Assembly (NCBI GenBank): GCA_022510805.1
Contig: JAFLSS010000001.1
Coordinates: forward strand, 59,143 to 104,290
Direction: 5' to 3'
DNA from: Akkermansiaceae bacterium
GTDB taxonomy: Bacteria; Verrucomicrobiota; Verrucomicrobiia; Verrucomicrobiales; Akkermansiaceae
DNA: 45,148 bases
Shown in pieces: positions 35,215 to 45,136 of the stretch. How positions within the stretch are numbered: position 1 is the first letter of the stretch; every line of letters starts with the position of its first letter. The position numbers and the translations under genes were made by a program. The notes beneath the pieces are model-generated. The model ran no database searches. It worked only from the letters and a program-made list of their open reading frames with translations, and was not told where the DNA came from.

Positions 35215-35814
35215 TTACTCGACATACCAGTACATACGGTGGTAGAGCGCCACCTCCGTCGAGGAGGAGAAATCGCCGTGGTAGGGGACGGAGCGCACCT
35301 GGCGGTATTTACTGCTGTGGCAGTGGCCCATCACCCATTCCACGCGTTTGATCGCCTGGTCGAGTGTCTCATCATGGAAACGGCTGACCGGCATCATCTC
35401 ATAGCGGATATTGGCTATGCACTTGGGGAGAATGTGGCAGCATCCGTCTCTGTATACCCGGTCGTATGCTGCATAGGCGTCCTCGCAGATATAGAGCAGA
35501 GAGAACTCACGCTGATCCGGCGCCTTCCAGCGCGAGAGCACGGCATTTCGGCTCGGGTAGTCCTCAGCGGAAAGCAGCGTGAAGCCGTGTTTTTCAAGCC
35601 GCCGGCAGATCATCTCAGCCTCTGCGGGCAGAGAGCTATGCCCGTAGTCGCCGATATCCGCATAGATATAGAGCGGGTAATCTGCGCCGAAGGCGACCAC
35701 GGGCGTGGTGTCCCGGCCGCAGCAGTAATAGAAGAGGCTCTGCGCCAGGAGCTCGCGCTGCTCATTTGCCTGAACTCCTTCAAGTAGAATTTTTTTGATC
35801 CACGTCTGTGTCAT
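35215..35814 (-). CDS. protein of unknown function, 199 residues
   Basis: The start at 35814 follows a -10 box by six nt; a much longer frame upstream reads antisense to the Old Yellow Enzyme gene and is rejected. The protein is soluble, Tyr- and Cys-rich (YYCCGRD near 29-35, DGCCH near 123-127) and rich in His and acidic residues. No membrane segment or signal peptide is visible. I recognise no family. It stands alone, head to head with the flavin oxidoreductase gene. The start is 135 bp from that neighbour's ATG. Confidence 0.72.
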   Translation of the reverse strand: MTQTWIKKILLEGVQANEQRELLAQSLFYYCCGRDTTPVVAFGADYPLYIYADIGDYGHSSLPAEAEMICRRLEKHGFTLLSAEDYPSRNAVLSRWKAPDQREFSLLYICEDAYAAYDRVYRDGCCHILPKCIANIRYEMMPVSRFHDETLDQAIKRVEWVMGHCHSSKYRQVRSVPYHGDFSSSTEVALYHRMYWYVE

Positions 35815-35820
35815 GTTCTT

Positions 35821-35849
35821 ATCATATAGACATGCAAATGCACATGCAA
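35821..35849 (-). promoter_or_regulatory. promoter of the 199-residue protein
   Basis: On the minus strand, TTGCAT (35844-35849), 17 bp, TATGAT (35821-35826), then six nt to the ATG. The spacer contains two ATGCAAAT/ATTTGCAT-like elements. Confidence 0.6.
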
Positions 35850-35911
35850 GAAGAAAAGTGCAGGGAACACGCCGCCGGCGGCGGGGCGCGGCGAACTGTT
35901 TTTCTATCTCC

Positions 35912-35940
35912 TTGAGCAAGGTCGCCGCCCGGAGTAGAGT
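35912..35940 (+). promoter_or_regulatory. promoter of the Old Yellow Enzyme gene
   Basis: TTGAGC (35912-35917), 17 bp, TAGAGT (35935-35940), nine nt before the ATG. The AGGAGG between -10 and ATG would lie upstream of, or at, the expected start site. Confidence 0.5.
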
Positions 35941-35949
35941 AGGAGGCGT

Positions 35950-37083
35950 ATGCAACACCAACTCCCACGACTGCGCGATATCGAGACACTCTTTCGCCCC
36001 TTTGTCACTCGGAAACTGGAGCTGCCGACGCGGCTTGTCATGGCGCCCATGACCCGCTCTTTTGCGCCGGGCGGCATCCCCACGCCGGAGATGGCGGCAT
36101 ACTATTGGCGCCGCGCTGTGCATGAGCTGGGGCTCATCATCACCGAGGGGGTGATCATCAATGACCCCGCCGCCTCGGCAGACAGCCATTGCCCCCACTT
36201 TTTCGGCGGCGCTGCCCTGCGCGCGTGGAAGCACATCTGCCGCGCCGTGCACACCACCCCTTGCAGGATAGCCCCGCAGCTGTGGCATGTGGGCATGGCG
36301 CGCCCCGTGCTCGGGGATATCCCTTTCCCGCAGTATGGCCCCATCGGCCCCTCGGGCATCGACCCCGTCACCCTGCAGCGCCGGGGCGAGACCATGAGCC
36401 GCAGCCGCATTGCCTCCGTCATCGAGGCCTACGCCACCGCAGCGGCCGATGCGCGCCGCCTCGGGTTCGACGCGGTGGAAATTCACGGTGCGCACGGCTA
36501 CCTCATCGACCAATTTCTCTGGGAGGCCACCAATCACCGCAGCGATGAATACGGGGGGGATCTCGTGGGGCGCACCCGCTTTGCGCGCGAGGTTGTGCAA
36601 GCTGTGCGCAAAGCCGTGGGGAGCCGCTTTCCCATCATTTTTCGCATCTCGCAGTGGAAGGTCGGGCATTATGACGCCAAGCTGGCGCAGGATCCGCGCG
36701 AGCTCGCGGAGCTGCTTGCACCCCTGTGCGAAGCGGGGGTGGATCTCTTTCACTGCTCCACGCGGCGCTTCGACCGCCCGGAATTCGCCGGCAGCAGCTT
36801 GAGCTTCGCCGGGTGGGTGAAAAAACTCACCGGGCGACCCACCATCGCCGTCGGCTCCGTGGGCCTGAACCGCGAATTCAGCGCCGAGGACCTGCGCACC
36901 CCTGCCGGCGCCGCGCCGGCCACCCTCACGCGCCTCACGGAGATGCTCAGCGCGGGTGAGTTTGATCTCATCGCCATCGGCCGTGCCCTCCTAGCAGACC
37001 CCGCCTGGGCAACAAAGGTCCACCGAGCCGCCGAATCCGCCATCATCCCCTTCACCAAAACCTCCCTCTCCCGCCTGTACTGA
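35950..37083 (+). CDS. Old Yellow Enzyme family NADH:flavin oxidoreductase
   Basis: 377 residues forming the FMN-binding barrel. MAPMTRS holds the N-terminal FMN contacts, QLWHVG is the OYE motif, and HGAHGYLIDQFLW followed by NHRSDEYGG is diagnostic. The C-terminal phosphate loop AIGRALLADPAW is intact. The enzyme should reduce activated alkenes or related electrophiles with NAD(P)H. It lacks the C-terminal iron-sulfur/pyridine nucleotide half of the 2,4-dienoyl-CoA reductase type. It has its own promoter and faces menA, with only a small GC hairpin (37097-37113) between them. Confidence 0.93.
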   Translation: MQHQLPRLRDIETLFRPFVTRKLELPTRLVMAPMTRSFAPGGIPTPEMAAYYWRRAVHELGLIITEGVIINDPAASADSHCPHFFGGAALRAWKHICRAVHTTPCRIAPQLWHVGMARPVLGDIPFPQYGPIGPSGIDPVTLQRRGETMSRSRIASVIEAYATAAADARRLGFDAVEIHGAHGYLIDQFLWEATNHRSDEYGGDLVGRTRFAREVVQAVRKAVGSRFPIIFRISQWKVGHYDAKLAQDPRELAELLAPLCEAGVDLFHCSTRRFDRPEFAGSSLSFAGWVKKLTGRPTIAVGSVGLNREFSAEDLRTPAGAAPATLTRLTEMLSAGEFDLIAIGRALLADPAWATKVHRAAESAIIPFTKTSLSRLY

Positions 37084-37124
37084 CCCCGCCGCCGCCCTCG
37101 CGCGCACCGCGAGCAGGGGGGGAA

Positions 37125-38033
37125 TCAGAGGCTCAGGGAGAGCATGTAGAGAATCATGTGCAGGGAGGCGAGCCCGAGCAGGAGATTCATCCGCTTGTCG
37201 GCCGGGGTGCGGATGATTTTGTGCAGCAAGATGCCGGCGATGAGGACGGCAAATGGCCAGGCCATGTTCCAATGCACGCCCGGCAGCACCTCGGACAAGT
37301 GGTGCAGCACGGCGTAGGGCGCGATGAGGAAGGCCATGGCGAGCCCGCGGGCACGGTGGTCGCCGAGCCGCACAGCGAGGGTGCGCTTGCCTGTGGTGGC
37401 GTCTTCCCGGCGGTCGCGGATGTTGTTGACTTCGATGAGAACGCAGGAGAGGAGGCCGCAGATGGTGCCGACCATGAAGGCCGCTGCGTAGACGGAGGCG
37501 AGTTCCGGCTGCCAGCCGAGCTGGACATAGACCGTGCCTACGACGGCGACAAGCCCGTAGAACAGGAGGACGAAGAGTTCTCCAAGGGCGTGGTAGGAGA
37601 GCGGGTAGGGCCCGCCTGTGTAGGCGTAGGCGCAGAGCATGCTCGGGATGCCGATGGCGATGACCGCCCAGCCCTGCGCTTGGATGAGGGGCACGGCGAA
37701 GAGCGCGGCGGCGCCGAGGAAGAACGCGCCCCACAGCTGCACGGCCAGCGGGCTCATGTGGCCGCTGGCGGTGATGCGCATGGGGCCTTGGCGCGCGGGA
37801 GTGTCGGCATTGCGCCGGGCATCGAGGGCATCATTGAAGAAGTTGCTGGCGATTTGGAGGCACATGGCGCTCAGGGCGGTGAAGACCGCCAGCAGGTAGT
37901 CCAGCCGGATGCCGCTCTGCGGGAAATGCTGCTCAAATTTGGAGACGACGACGCACCCGGCCCACACGGCGACGAGGCTGGCGGGGAGAGTCTTGGGACG
38001 GGCGGCGAGGATGATGGTGCGGATGCTGGTCAT
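37125..38033 (-). CDS. menA: 1,4-dihydroxy-2-naphthoate prenyltransferase
   Basis: 302 residues with about nine membrane segments. The first Asp-rich motif is NFFNDALD (64-71) and the second is NNIRDRREDATTGKRTLAVR, both typical of MenA within the UbiA family, as is the opening ILAARPKTLPAS. It attaches the polyprenyl chain in menaquinone synthesis at the inner membrane, consistent with a menaquinol-using NrfD protein elsewhere in the window. The ATG overlaps the DUF3820 stop in an ATGA (38030-38033). It is last gene of pyrC-DUF3820-menA. Confidence 0.93.
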   Translation of the reverse strand: MTSIRTIILAARPKTLPASLVAVWAGCVVVSKFEQHFPQSGIRLDYLLAVFTALSAMCLQIASNFFNDALDARRNADTPARQGPMRITASGHMSPLAVQLWGAFFLGAAALFAVPLIQAQGWAVIAIGIPSMLCAYAYTGGPYPLSYHALGELFVLLFYGLVAVVGTVYVQLGWQPELASVYAAAFMVGTICGLLSCVLIEVNNIRDRREDATTGKRTLAVRLGDHRARGLAMAFLIAPYAVLHHLSEVLPGVHWNMAWPFAVLIAGILLHKIIRTPADKRMNLLLGLASLHMILYMLSLSL

Positions 38034-38326
38034 TTTTTGCGGGGGAAGTGGCGGAAGCCTCCACGCGCGGTGCGAATGGGGGTGAAGAGGGTATCGAGTC
38101 CGGCGTTTTTGATGAGGAAGGTCTGCTCCATGAGCCGGCCCAGCTTACCTTTGGGCCAGCCGCGGTGGGAGAACCATTCGAGGTATTCGGAGGGGAGGTC
38201 GGTGATGGGACAGCCCTTGGGTGGGTAGTTGTCCGGCCCATACATGCCAAACGGCATATACGCTTCCCCGATTTCGGCCAGCAGGGCGCGCAGGTCATCA
38301 GCAGTGGGGATGGGGGCGTCTTCCAT
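38030..38326 (-). CDS. DUF3820 family small protein
   Basis: 98 residues. The pattern MPFGMYGPDN, CPITDLPSEYLEWF, then GWPKGKLGRLM matches DUF3820, small proteins often described near nucleases or as putative virulence-linked regulators; the function is not established. The start at 38326 is the only one that keeps the family N-terminus. It lies 31 bp after pyrC and is coupled to menA by a 4-bp overlap, so the three genes form an operon with unrelated roles. Confidence 0.82.
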   Translation of the reverse strand: MEDAPIPTADDLRALLAEIGEAYMPFGMYGPDNYPPKGCPITDLPSEYLEWFSHRGWPKGKLGRLMEQTFLIKNAGLDTLFTPIRTARGGFRHFPRKK

Positions 38327-38357
38327 GGTGGGGAGCCGGGGGGTGAGTGAGGGTGGG

Positions 38358-39377
38358 TTAGCCTGCGGCAGTGGGGACGATGCTCCAGCTGAGGGTTTCT
38401 CCGGCGTGCATGGGGACAACTCTCTGCCCGTAGCTGCGGTAGGCCGCGGGGATGCGCATGGGGGTGTCCCGCAGGGTGATGCGGCGCGGCACGGGGTGCA
38501 GGTGGTAGAGGCGGCAGGCGTTGCCGGAGACAAAGTCCTGCAATTTGTCCGCGGCGCCGTGCTCCGCAAAGAGAGCCGCCAGGCGGGGTAGCGCCAGCGG
38601 TGCGGTGAAAACCCCGGCGGCGCAGCCGCAGCATTCTTTTTTGTGCTGCGGGTGGGGGGCGGAGTCACTGCCGAACATGAGGCGCGGGTGGCCGCTCAGG
38701 GCGGCGCGCAGCAGGGCGGCGCGGTCTTCTTCACGCTTGGCGATGGGCTTGCAGAACAGGTGGGGCTGCATGCTGCCGCCCACAACATCATCCAGCGTGA
38801 TGAGCAGGTGCTGCAGGGTGACGGTGGCGCACAGGTTCTCATGCTCCTCAAGCAGGTGCAGCGCGGCGGTGGTGGTGATGTGCTCCATGCAGATGCGCAG
38901 CTTGGGAAAGCGCTGCGCCAGGCGGCGGTAGATGGGCAGGAACTCGGCTTCGCGGTCCATCACAAAGCCGTGGCTCTCCCCGTGCACGAGGAGGGGGATG
39001 CCCATATCCTCCATGAGGTGCAGGGTGGGGGCGGCAGCGGCCATGTCAGCCAGCCCGCCCTCGCTATTGGTGGTGATGCCTGCGGGGTAGAGCTTGATGC
39101 CGAAAAACTCCGGCAGGGCGCGGGCGGACTCCAGCTCAGCAGCGCTATACGACTTGAAAAAGAGTGTCATGAGCCGGGTGAACGGGATCCCGCCCATGGC
39201 GGTGTCGATGCGTTCGCTGTAGGCTTGCAGCGCGGCGGCTCCGGTGACCGGGGGCACGAGGTTGGGCATGATGACGGCCCCGGCAAAGTCTGCCGACAGC
39301 GGCGCCACCAGACGCAGCATGTCGCCATCCCGCAGGTGCAGGTGCATATCCAGCGGAGAGTCCAGCGTGATTTCCAT
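38358..39377 (-). CDS. pyrC: dihydroorotase
   Basis: 339 residues of the E. coli PyrC type. Zinc ligands H12 and H14 lie in DMHLHLRDG, the carboxylated lysine is K95 in GIKLYPAG, followed by H132, H166 and the catalytic D238 in GSDSAPHP. It closes the dihydroorotate ring in pyrimidine synthesis. The ATG at 39377 is seven nt after a TACCAT box; an ATG three codons earlier lies inside that box. No other pyr gene is adjacent. Confidence 0.96.
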   Translation of the reverse strand: MEITLDSPLDMHLHLRDGDMLRLVAPLSADFAGAVIMPNLVPPVTGAAALQAYSERIDTAMGGIPFTRLMTLFFKSYSAAELESARALPEFFGIKLYPAGITTNSEGGLADMAAAAPTLHLMEDMGIPLLVHGESHGFVMDREAEFLPIYRRLAQRFPKLRICMEHITTTAALHLLEEHENLCATVTLQHLLITLDDVVGGSMQPHLFCKPIAKREEDRAALLRAALSGHPRLMFGSDSAPHPQHKKECCGCAAGVFTAPLALPRLAALFAEHGAADKLQDFVSGNACRLYHLHPVPRRITLRDTPMRIPAAYRSYGQRVVPMHAGETLSWSIVPTAAG

Positions 39378-39384
39378 GCGCGGC

Positions 39385-39413
39385 ATGGTAGCACAAGCCG
39401 GCGCCGATGACAA
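39385..39413 (-). promoter_or_regulatory. pyrC operon promoter
   Basis: On the minus strand, TTGTCA (39408-39413), 17 bp, TACCAT (39385-39390), then seven nt (GCCGCGC) to the ATG. Confidence 0.65.
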
Positions 39414-39498
39414 GCCAAAGTGTGTGTTGGTTTGCCGTGTGGCGTGCGCTAAGTGAGCCGCTTGCGTGGGCGGCCGGGTTTCCGGGAGAGGGGGCTTA

Positions 39499-42400
39499 TT
39501 AGGGGGTGTCGAGCTCCTTGTAAAGGGGGAAGACGAGGTGCAGAGCCTTGAGTGCTTTTTTGCATGCATGCGCAATCTCCTCTTCTCTACTCATCATTCC
39601 CTCATAGGAGAGGGCTTCTTCCTCCTCCTTCTTCTCCTCCTTCTCCTCTTTCTCCTCTTCTCTCATTTCTTTATCCTCTATGGAGGAGGGCATGTGGAAG
39701 ATGAACGCAAAGGGCTTGCCGTCATATTGAGTCAGGCCGATGATGTTGGTACCATGGACACGCCCCTCCTCATCGCAGTCGGCGTGGTAGAGAAGCTGTG
39801 CCCGCTCACCGTATCCCTCATACACGGGAAGCGCTTCCCTGAGTGTGGCGGCGGCTTGAGGCGTCAGTTGAGAGTCTTTCCCCAGGATATGCATGATCAT
39901 GCGGATTTCGTCTGATAAGGGGACCCACAGCGAGGAACCCAGCCAAAAGCCGCGCAGGGCAGCAGGCAGCGAGCTCACATTCAGATCTCCGTTCCAGTCC
40001 GACACATTGGCGTTGCCGAAGTTGAGCTCGCGCAGTTCTTCTTGCATGGCCTGCTCACCTATCTCATCAGCCAAGCGTCGGAAATACCATGTGCAGGAGC
40101 TGCGCATGGCCTGCGCGAGATCCATGTCCTCGTTCCATGCTGCGACGCTGAATGGCTCTGTTCTGCTCCGGCGGCGCGTGGTGTTCTCCGGGGTGATGAT
40201 GCCCCGCTTGAGCGCGATGTAGGCCAGCACGAGCTGTATAGAGGCCTGCGGACTGTCGTAGCCGGTGTCCCGGCCGCGCAGCGTCACGGGGTCGTAAACT
40301 GTACATTCCACTCTTTGGCAGGCGAGGACATGCTTGGCGGCCTCGTTAAATGTGTGGTCTAAGTCAATCTGCTGTACGGCAAACGAACCATAGCTTTCAT
40401 GTTCTTTGTGCTCTGCATTGTAGATAAGGCGGTGGTCGAAATCTATGCGAGGAGGGAATTGATTTAGCCTGGCTTGTACGCGAGCGACTGCCTGTTTATG
40501 CTCAGCTAATTCTTCCAGTTCAGCCGGTGAGGGAGCGGGGATTCCTTTTTTCTTGTCCTCCATTTCTGCCTTGGCGTAGAGGGGGATGCTCCGGCGCAGC
40601 TGGTGGAAGGCAATGCTGCGCGCCTTGTTGCCCTCGCTTTCGAGCGTGGCGTCTCTATCATACTCATCATTACCATAGTACCGACACAAGAAGGCGTAGG
40701 ACTTGCCCTCTGCCTCTGTTATGCCCACGATGAGGGTATTTCTCGGGATGTTATTGATGATATACGTATGGTGGAGCATGCGCGCGCTCAGCCCGCCTTC
40801 CTCATACACGGGGAGCGAATTGCGGAGCAGGGCATTAGCTTGAGGCGAGAGTGCGGAATCACTGCCTAAGATGAGCCTGAGTACGCGCAGCTCATCTGCG
40901 ATGGACGCGCGCAGCCCGGAGTGCAACCAGAAAGATTTTTCACAGGATGGGATGATAGTGCCTCGCCAATCACCATACCAGTCCGACAAATCGGCGTTGC
41001 TGAAGCGGAGCGCACGCAGCTCTTCTTTCATGGCAGTTTTGCCGATCTCATTTGCCAGCATGCGGAAATACCAGGTGCAGGACTTGCGCAAGGCCTGCTC
41101 AAGATCCATGTCCATATTCCATTCCTTGACACCGATATGCCTCTCGGGTTGTCTGCGCATGGTGTTTTCCGGGGTGATGATGCCCCGTTTGAGCGCGATA
41201 TAGGCGATGACGAGCGGCATGGAGGCTCCGGGGTTGTAATCATCTGCGGTAAACTCGATATCGCTGATGCCTGTTTCATTTGTTTGCGAGCAGCAGGCAA
41301 TGCCGTGTGCGGACTCGTCGGCAGAGGAATCCCAGTCAATTTGCTGCAAAGCAAAGTCATACAATTCCTCAGCCATCTCTTTATCTCTCTCGAGGGGTAG
41401 TCTGAACATGCGGGTGGGGTGGGTGGTGGTGGCATCTAGCCAGCGCCGGAGGAAAAGCGCGCTGTTGCGCTTGCCTGTATCGGATGCCAGACGTAATGCG
41501 GTCTTGCCCCTTGCATCGGTCAGATGGACATCAGCGCCGGCGTCTCTCAAGATCCGCCATGCGGTCAGATCATCTCTATCGACCAGTTCGTGTATGATAT
41601 AATTCCCGATGTTGTTATGGCAGTTGGGAGCTGCACCCGCACCGAGCAGCAGGCGCATGATATTGCGGTCATTTGCGGCGAAAATCTTGTCTCTTAATCG
41701 TGTCAGGAAGCTCTTTTTCAGCCATGGTAAGTCTTCATATGTGGTTGGGAGCTTATCCAGAACAGAGTGCAGAATAGTTTGGTCCCAGCGGTTGCCGGAA
41801 GTAGCTTCTGATCCGGCAGCAATGAGAAGGCGGCATGTTTCGTAATGCTTCGCCACTGCGGCGTCATGAAGGGCGGTATATGCGAATCTTGTATAATGAA
41901 ACGGAGATGCACCATAACTAAGGAGTAATCGCGTTAGCTCGGGGTCTCCATTGCTCGCGGCTATTTGGAGCGGACAAGTTTCGTCCATTCTATCAGCCAA
42001 TTCAGGATTTGCGCCGTTTTCCAGCAAGAATTGGCATAATTTATAATCTCCACATTCTGTTGCGAATGCGATCGCTGTGCTGAAAATATATGGCGAGTCA
42101 ACCATCTCGCTATCGATATCTGCACCGGCCTCAAGAAGTTCGAGGATGATTTTTTTCCCTTGTTCTATAGATGCATCATCCTCCCAATCCAACATCAGCC
42201 AGACGAAGGAGGGGATGAAATCCATGAATTTGATGTCTTTTTTATCTAAAACATAATCCTCATATAGTTCGTTGAGGTGTTGAAGTTGGACGTCTTTCGG
42301 ATTTGCAGCCAGAAAGGCACTAAGCTCACGGAGCTCGGTAACCTGCCTCTCCTCTTCCTCTGTCTCATCTTCCTGAGGGCTGCTCTGAGCCTTTTTTCCG

Positions 42401-43311
42401 CCTTTCGTGTAAGATTCGGCGCCGTATGACAGCAGATAGTTTAAATCATTCTGGACGACATCCTTGATAAAAGTTTCCACACTCCTGTTTACCTTGTCTC
42501 TGATGCGGAGGACGAAAATATAGGTATCATCGCAGTATCTAAAACCCCCGGATATGCAGAGTGTTTTTTCTGTATCATTGGTGTTGGGGAGGTAGAACAA
42601 AGGCCGCCATCTGAAAGAAAGGGATGACGAAAAGTAGGGTATAGCTTTCTTGAGTGTGGCGGCAGCTTGGGGGGAGAGCTCGGGGGTCTCCCACAGAATC
42701 CGGTGAATCACGCGCAATTCCTCAGCCACTGTGAAGCGCAGCAATGCGTGCGCCCGGGCGCCGCTTTGCTCTCCGGGCGTGGGCGCCTCCTGCGCAGCCT
42801 CAGTCCCGGCAGCCCCGGCTGACTCCTCAGTATGGCTTAAGCCGAGCGCGCGCAGCTCTTCTTCCATGGCAGGTTTGCCGATCTCCTCCGCCAAGCAGCG
42901 GAAATACCAGTCGCAAGCGCTTTGCATAGCCTGCGCGAGATCCATGTCCTTGTTCCACTCCGGATGGGTGGATAAGTCACCATTCGGGTGGCGCGTGGTG
43001 TTCTCCGGGGAGAGGATCCCCCGCTTGAGCGCAATATAAGCTATGACAAGCTGGGATGTGCCCGATGGGGATACATGGGGAATACAAGAATCCTGCCCGG
43101 CACGCCGGATATCCCGGATAAGGTTGATGCCGGTTTCCGAGTAGGGGCTGTTGTCATCAACTTTCTGAAGATATAACTCTAAATGATAGCGCAAGAGATC
43201 CACCTCTCTCACCGCGCTGATGCGCATCTTATTGCATGCTTGGCTCTCCTGTGCCGAAAAGAGACAAGAAGAAACAGCCAGAAAAAGGAAGAGAAAAACG
43301 CGAAAAATCAT
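39499..43311 (-). CDS. secreted protein with three inactive class D beta-lactamase-like domains and an ankyrin block
   Basis: 1270 residues from the ATG at 43311, seven nt after a -10 box. A signal peptide covers about 1-20. Three related domains follow at about 80-300, 690-912 and 1015-1262, with ankyrin repeats at about 375-625 between the first and second. Each domain has AYIALKRGI, WNxDMDLxQA, then WYFRxLAxEIG; the last two add an FGN/FSN and FWL, the order seen in OXA-type class D enzymes. The SxxK motif is replaced in all three (at 1023-1026 it reads ASIQ) and KTG is absent, so hydrolysis is unlikely. A Glu/Lys-rich run lies at 1217-1232. A binding or sensing role in the envelope is inferred. 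Confidence 0.8.
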   Translation of the reverse strand: MIFRVFLFLFLAVSSCLFSAQESQACNKMRISAVREVDLLRYHLELYLQKVDDNSPYSETGINLIRDIRRAGQDSCIPHVSPSGTSQLVIAYIALKRGILSPENTTRHPNGDLSTHPEWNKDMDLAQAMQSACDWYFRCLAEEIGKPAMEEELRALGLSHTEESAGAAGTEAAQEAPTPGEQSGARAHALLRFTVAEELRVIHRILWETPELSPQAAATLKKAIPYFSSSLSFRWRPLFYLPNTNDTEKTLCISGGFRYCDDTYIFVLRIRDKVNRSVETFIKDVVQNDLNYLLSYGAESYTKGGKKAQSSPQEDETEEEERQVTELRELSAFLAANPKDVQLQHLNELYEDYVLDKKDIKFMDFIPSFVWLMLDWEDDASIEQGKKIILELLEAGADIDSEMVDSPYIFSTAIAFATECGDYKLCQFLLENGANPELADRMDETCPLQIAASNGDPELTRLLLSYGASPFHYTRFAYTALHDAAVAKHYETCRLLIAAGSEATSGNRWDQTILHSVLDKLPTTYEDLPWLKKSFLTRLRDKIFAANDRNIMRLLLGAGAAPNCHNNIGNYIIHELVDRDDLTAWRILRDAGADVHLTDARGKTALRLASDTGKRNSALFLRRWLDATTTHPTRMFRLPLERDKEMAEELYDFALQQIDWDSSADESAHGIACCSQTNETGISDIEFTADDYNPGASMPLVIAYIALKRGIITPENTMRRQPERHIGVKEWNMDMDLEQALRKSCTWYFRMLANEIGKTAMKEELRALRFSNADLSDWYGDWRGTIIPSCEKSFWLHSGLRASIADELRVLRLILGSDSALSPQANALLRNSLPVYEEGGLSARMLHHTYIINNIPRNTLIVGITEAEGKSYAFLCRYYGNDEYDRDATLESEGNKARSIAFHQLRRSIPLYAKAEMEDKKKGIPAPSPAELEELAEHKQAVARVQARLNQFPPRIDFDHRLIYNAEHKEHESYGSFAVQQIDLDHTFNEAAKHVLACQRVECTVYDPVTLRGRDTGYDSPQASIQLVLAYIALKRGIITPENTTRRRSRTEPFSVAAWNEDMDLAQAMRSSCTWYFRRLADEIGEQAMQEELRELNFGNANVSDWNGDLNVSSLPAALRGFWLGSSLWVPLSDEIRMIMHILGKDSQLTPQAAATLREALPVYEGYGERAQLLYHADCDEEGRVHGTNIIGLTQYDGKPFAFIFHMPSSIEDKEMREEEKEEKEEKKEEEEALSYEGMMSREEEIAHACKKALKALHLVFPLYKELDTP

Positions 43312-43318
43312 GCGCCCC

Positions 43319-43347
43319 ATTATGTGACGAGACCAAGCTGGTGTCAA
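43319..43347 (-). promoter_or_regulatory. promoter of the pseudo-beta-lactamase/ankyrin gene
   Basis: On the minus strand, a perfect TTGACA (43342-43347), 17 bp, CATAAT (43319-43324), then seven nt to the ATG at 43311. Confidence 0.7.
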
Positions 43348-43397
43348 TGGCAAAGAAGAAGGATTGAGCGCCTTTTTCGTGAAATGGAGAATCCCGG

Positions 43398-43432
43398 AAA
43401 AAAACGCCCGCAGGATTTCTCCCGCGGGCGTT
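43398..43432 (-). terminator. intrinsic terminator downstream of the AGCS symporter gene
   Basis: A 9-bp stem, AACGCCCGC / GCGGGCGTT, with a 12-nt loop, followed on the minus strand by a run of seven T (43398-43404). It ends leftward transcription about 155 nt after the symporter stop. The stretch between (43433-43588) has no convincing gene; it is AT-rich at its start and contains ACCGCCCGCGGGTGAG. Confidence 0.85.
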
Positions 43433-43588
43433 CCAACTTACTACCTATGAAACTCGGTCTCCGTGGTTGACTCAGGGCGCTCTCTCCTTCACCCGTCATC
43501 AGGAGTTCCGATATAGGGAGTACACCGCCCGCGGGTGAGTTGTTCAAAATTTTTTTAAAAAAATGCAGAGGGGGTAAAAAAAGAGGAA

Positions 43589-44980
43589 TTAATGAGGGTT
43601 TTCCTCCGCCGGAGTGATGGAGGAATCCTCCTCATCCAGCCTGCGCTGCCAGAGAAAATGGCGTGTCTGCGACACCAGGACACCGGAGAGCCCCACGAGA
43701 CAGATCAGATTCGGCAGCGCCATGAGCCCGTTGGCACAGTCTGCAAAATTCCACACGATGCTGCTCTTGGGAATCACACAGCCGACAAAGACCATCCCCA
43801 CCCAGAGCACGCGATAGGGCGTGATAAAGCGCTCACCGCCCAGATACTCCAGCGCGCGCTCGCCGAAATATGACCAGCCGAGCAGAGTGGAGATCACGAA
43901 CGTAGCGAGACTGATGGTGAGCAACCACGACCCCGGAGCGCCCACTGTGCCGAACGCGTGGTAGGTGAGCAGATTCCCCTCATGCGAGCTGATGCCGGGA
44001 TCCGCCAGCAGGGAGATGGTGAGGGCAAAGCCGGTGAGAGTGCAGAGGACAACGGTGTCCCAGAATGGCCCGGTGGAGGATACAAGCGCCTGCTGCACAG
44101 CATTGGGAGTGCGCACAGGAGCAGAGACAATGGGCGAGGAACCCATGCCCGCTTCATTGGAGAACAGCCCGCGGCGCACACCCGTCTGCAGTGCCAAAAT
44201 AAAGGTGGAGCCGATAAAGCCCCCGCCGGCCGCCTGCTCAGTAAAAGCGGAGGTGCAGATGAGTTTGAGCGCCGGCCAGATGAGGTCTATATGACAGCCG
44301 ATGAGGATGAAGCAGCCAATCATGTAGAGCAGGGCCATGGTGGGCACACAAGCCGTGCACACGCGCGAAATGCCCTGCAGACCGAACAAGAGCACCACGG
44401 CCACAAGCACAACAAGGAAGAGCCCGGTCACCCAGCTCGGAATACTGAGGGAAGACTCAGCCAGCACCCCCGCCACAGCATTGGCCTGGGTGATGTTGCC
44501 GATACCGAAAGCCGCTACCGCAGTAAAGACAGCAAAGAGAACAGCCAGCCATTTGCACCCCAGGCCGCGCTCAATGGCATACATGGGGCCGCCTACAGTA
44601 TGCCCGCGGGGATCGCGGGTGCGGTAGCGGATAGCGAGAAGACTCTCCGCATAACGGGTCGACATGCCGAGCAAACCTGTGAGCATGCACCAGAACACAG
44701 CGCCCGGCCCGCCCACGGCCACAGCCGTGGCCACGCCGACAATATTGCCCGTGCCGACATTGGCCGCGAGCGACACCATGAGCGATGAAAAGTGCGAGAT
44801 CTCGCCCTTACCCTTCTTCCCGCGCGAGACATAGTAACGCATAGCGGTGAAGAGGTAGCGCTGAGGGAAGCGCAGCCGTATAGTGAGGTACAAGTGTGTG
44901 CCCAGCAAACAAAACAGCAGTACATACCCCCACAAATATTCGGAGGCATTTGCCAAAAACGTATCAATCAGCTCCACCAT
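43589..44980 (-). CDS. sodium:alanine/glycine symporter, AGCS family
   Basis: 463 residues from the ATG at 44980, nine nt after a -10 box; an upstream in-frame ATG at 44998 lies in the promoter. About eleven membrane segments. AANVGTGNIVGVATA, GGPMYAIERGLGCKW and GVRRGLFSNEAGMGSSP are diagnostic of AGCS carriers, which bring in alanine or glycine with sodium. Glycine uptake would feed the glycine cleavage operon at 9249-13902, but the substrate is inferred from the family only. It is a single gene with its own promoter and terminator. Confidence 0.95.
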   Translation of the reverse strand: MVELIDTFLANASEYLWGYVLLFCLLGTHLYLTIRLRFPQRYLFTAMRYYVSRGKKGKGEISHFSSLMVSLAANVGTGNIVGVATAVAVGGPGAVFWCMLTGLLGMSTRYAESLLAIRYRTRDPRGHTVGGPMYAIERGLGCKWLAVLFAVFTAVAAFGIGNITQANAVAGVLAESSLSIPSWVTGLFLVVLVAVVLLFGLQGISRVCTACVPTMALLYMIGCFILIGCHIDLIWPALKLICTSAFTEQAAGGGFIGSTFILALQTGVRRGLFSNEAGMGSSPIVSAPVRTPNAVQQALVSSTGPFWDTVVLCTLTGFALTISLLADPGISSHEGNLLTYHAFGTVGAPGSWLLTISLATFVISTLLGWSYFGERALEYLGGERFITPYRVLWVGMVFVGCVIPKSSIVWNFADCANGLMALPNLICLVGLSGVLVSQTRHFLWQRRLDEEDSSITPAEENPH

Positions 44981-44989
44981 GCGCGCGCC

Positions 44990-45018
44990 ATCATACACGC
45001 CTTATACCCATGCGTCAA
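44990..45018 (-). promoter_or_regulatory. AGCS symporter promoter
   Basis: On the minus strand, TTGACG (45013-45018), 17 bp, TATGAT (44990-44995), then nine nt (GGCGCGCGC) to the ATG. Confidence 0.65.
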
Positions 45019-45058
45019 GCGGTGTTTTCACATCCATGCCCGCTTTTTTCAAGGCGCA

Positions 45059-45136
45059 ATGCCTCAAAATTACAGTCACCGAACTGACACAAGGAAGGCA
45101 TTTCTTTGGGTAAAGAAATGCTGGATGCCTCAAAAT
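45059..45136. repeat. 12-bp direct repeats around a 10-bp hairpin
   Basis: ATGCCTCAAAAT occurs at 45059-45070 and 45125-45136. Between them is a perfect hairpin, GCATTTCTTT-GGGT-AAAGAAATGC (45098-45121). AATGCCT and AGGCATT form a further inverted pair. The element may continue beyond the window edge; its nature is unclear. Confidence 0.6.

Noticed and set aside
36450-36480. tRNA T-loop-like GGGTTCGACGCGG
   Set aside because: It lies within the Old Yellow Enzyme coding sequence and no cloverleaf can be drawn around it.
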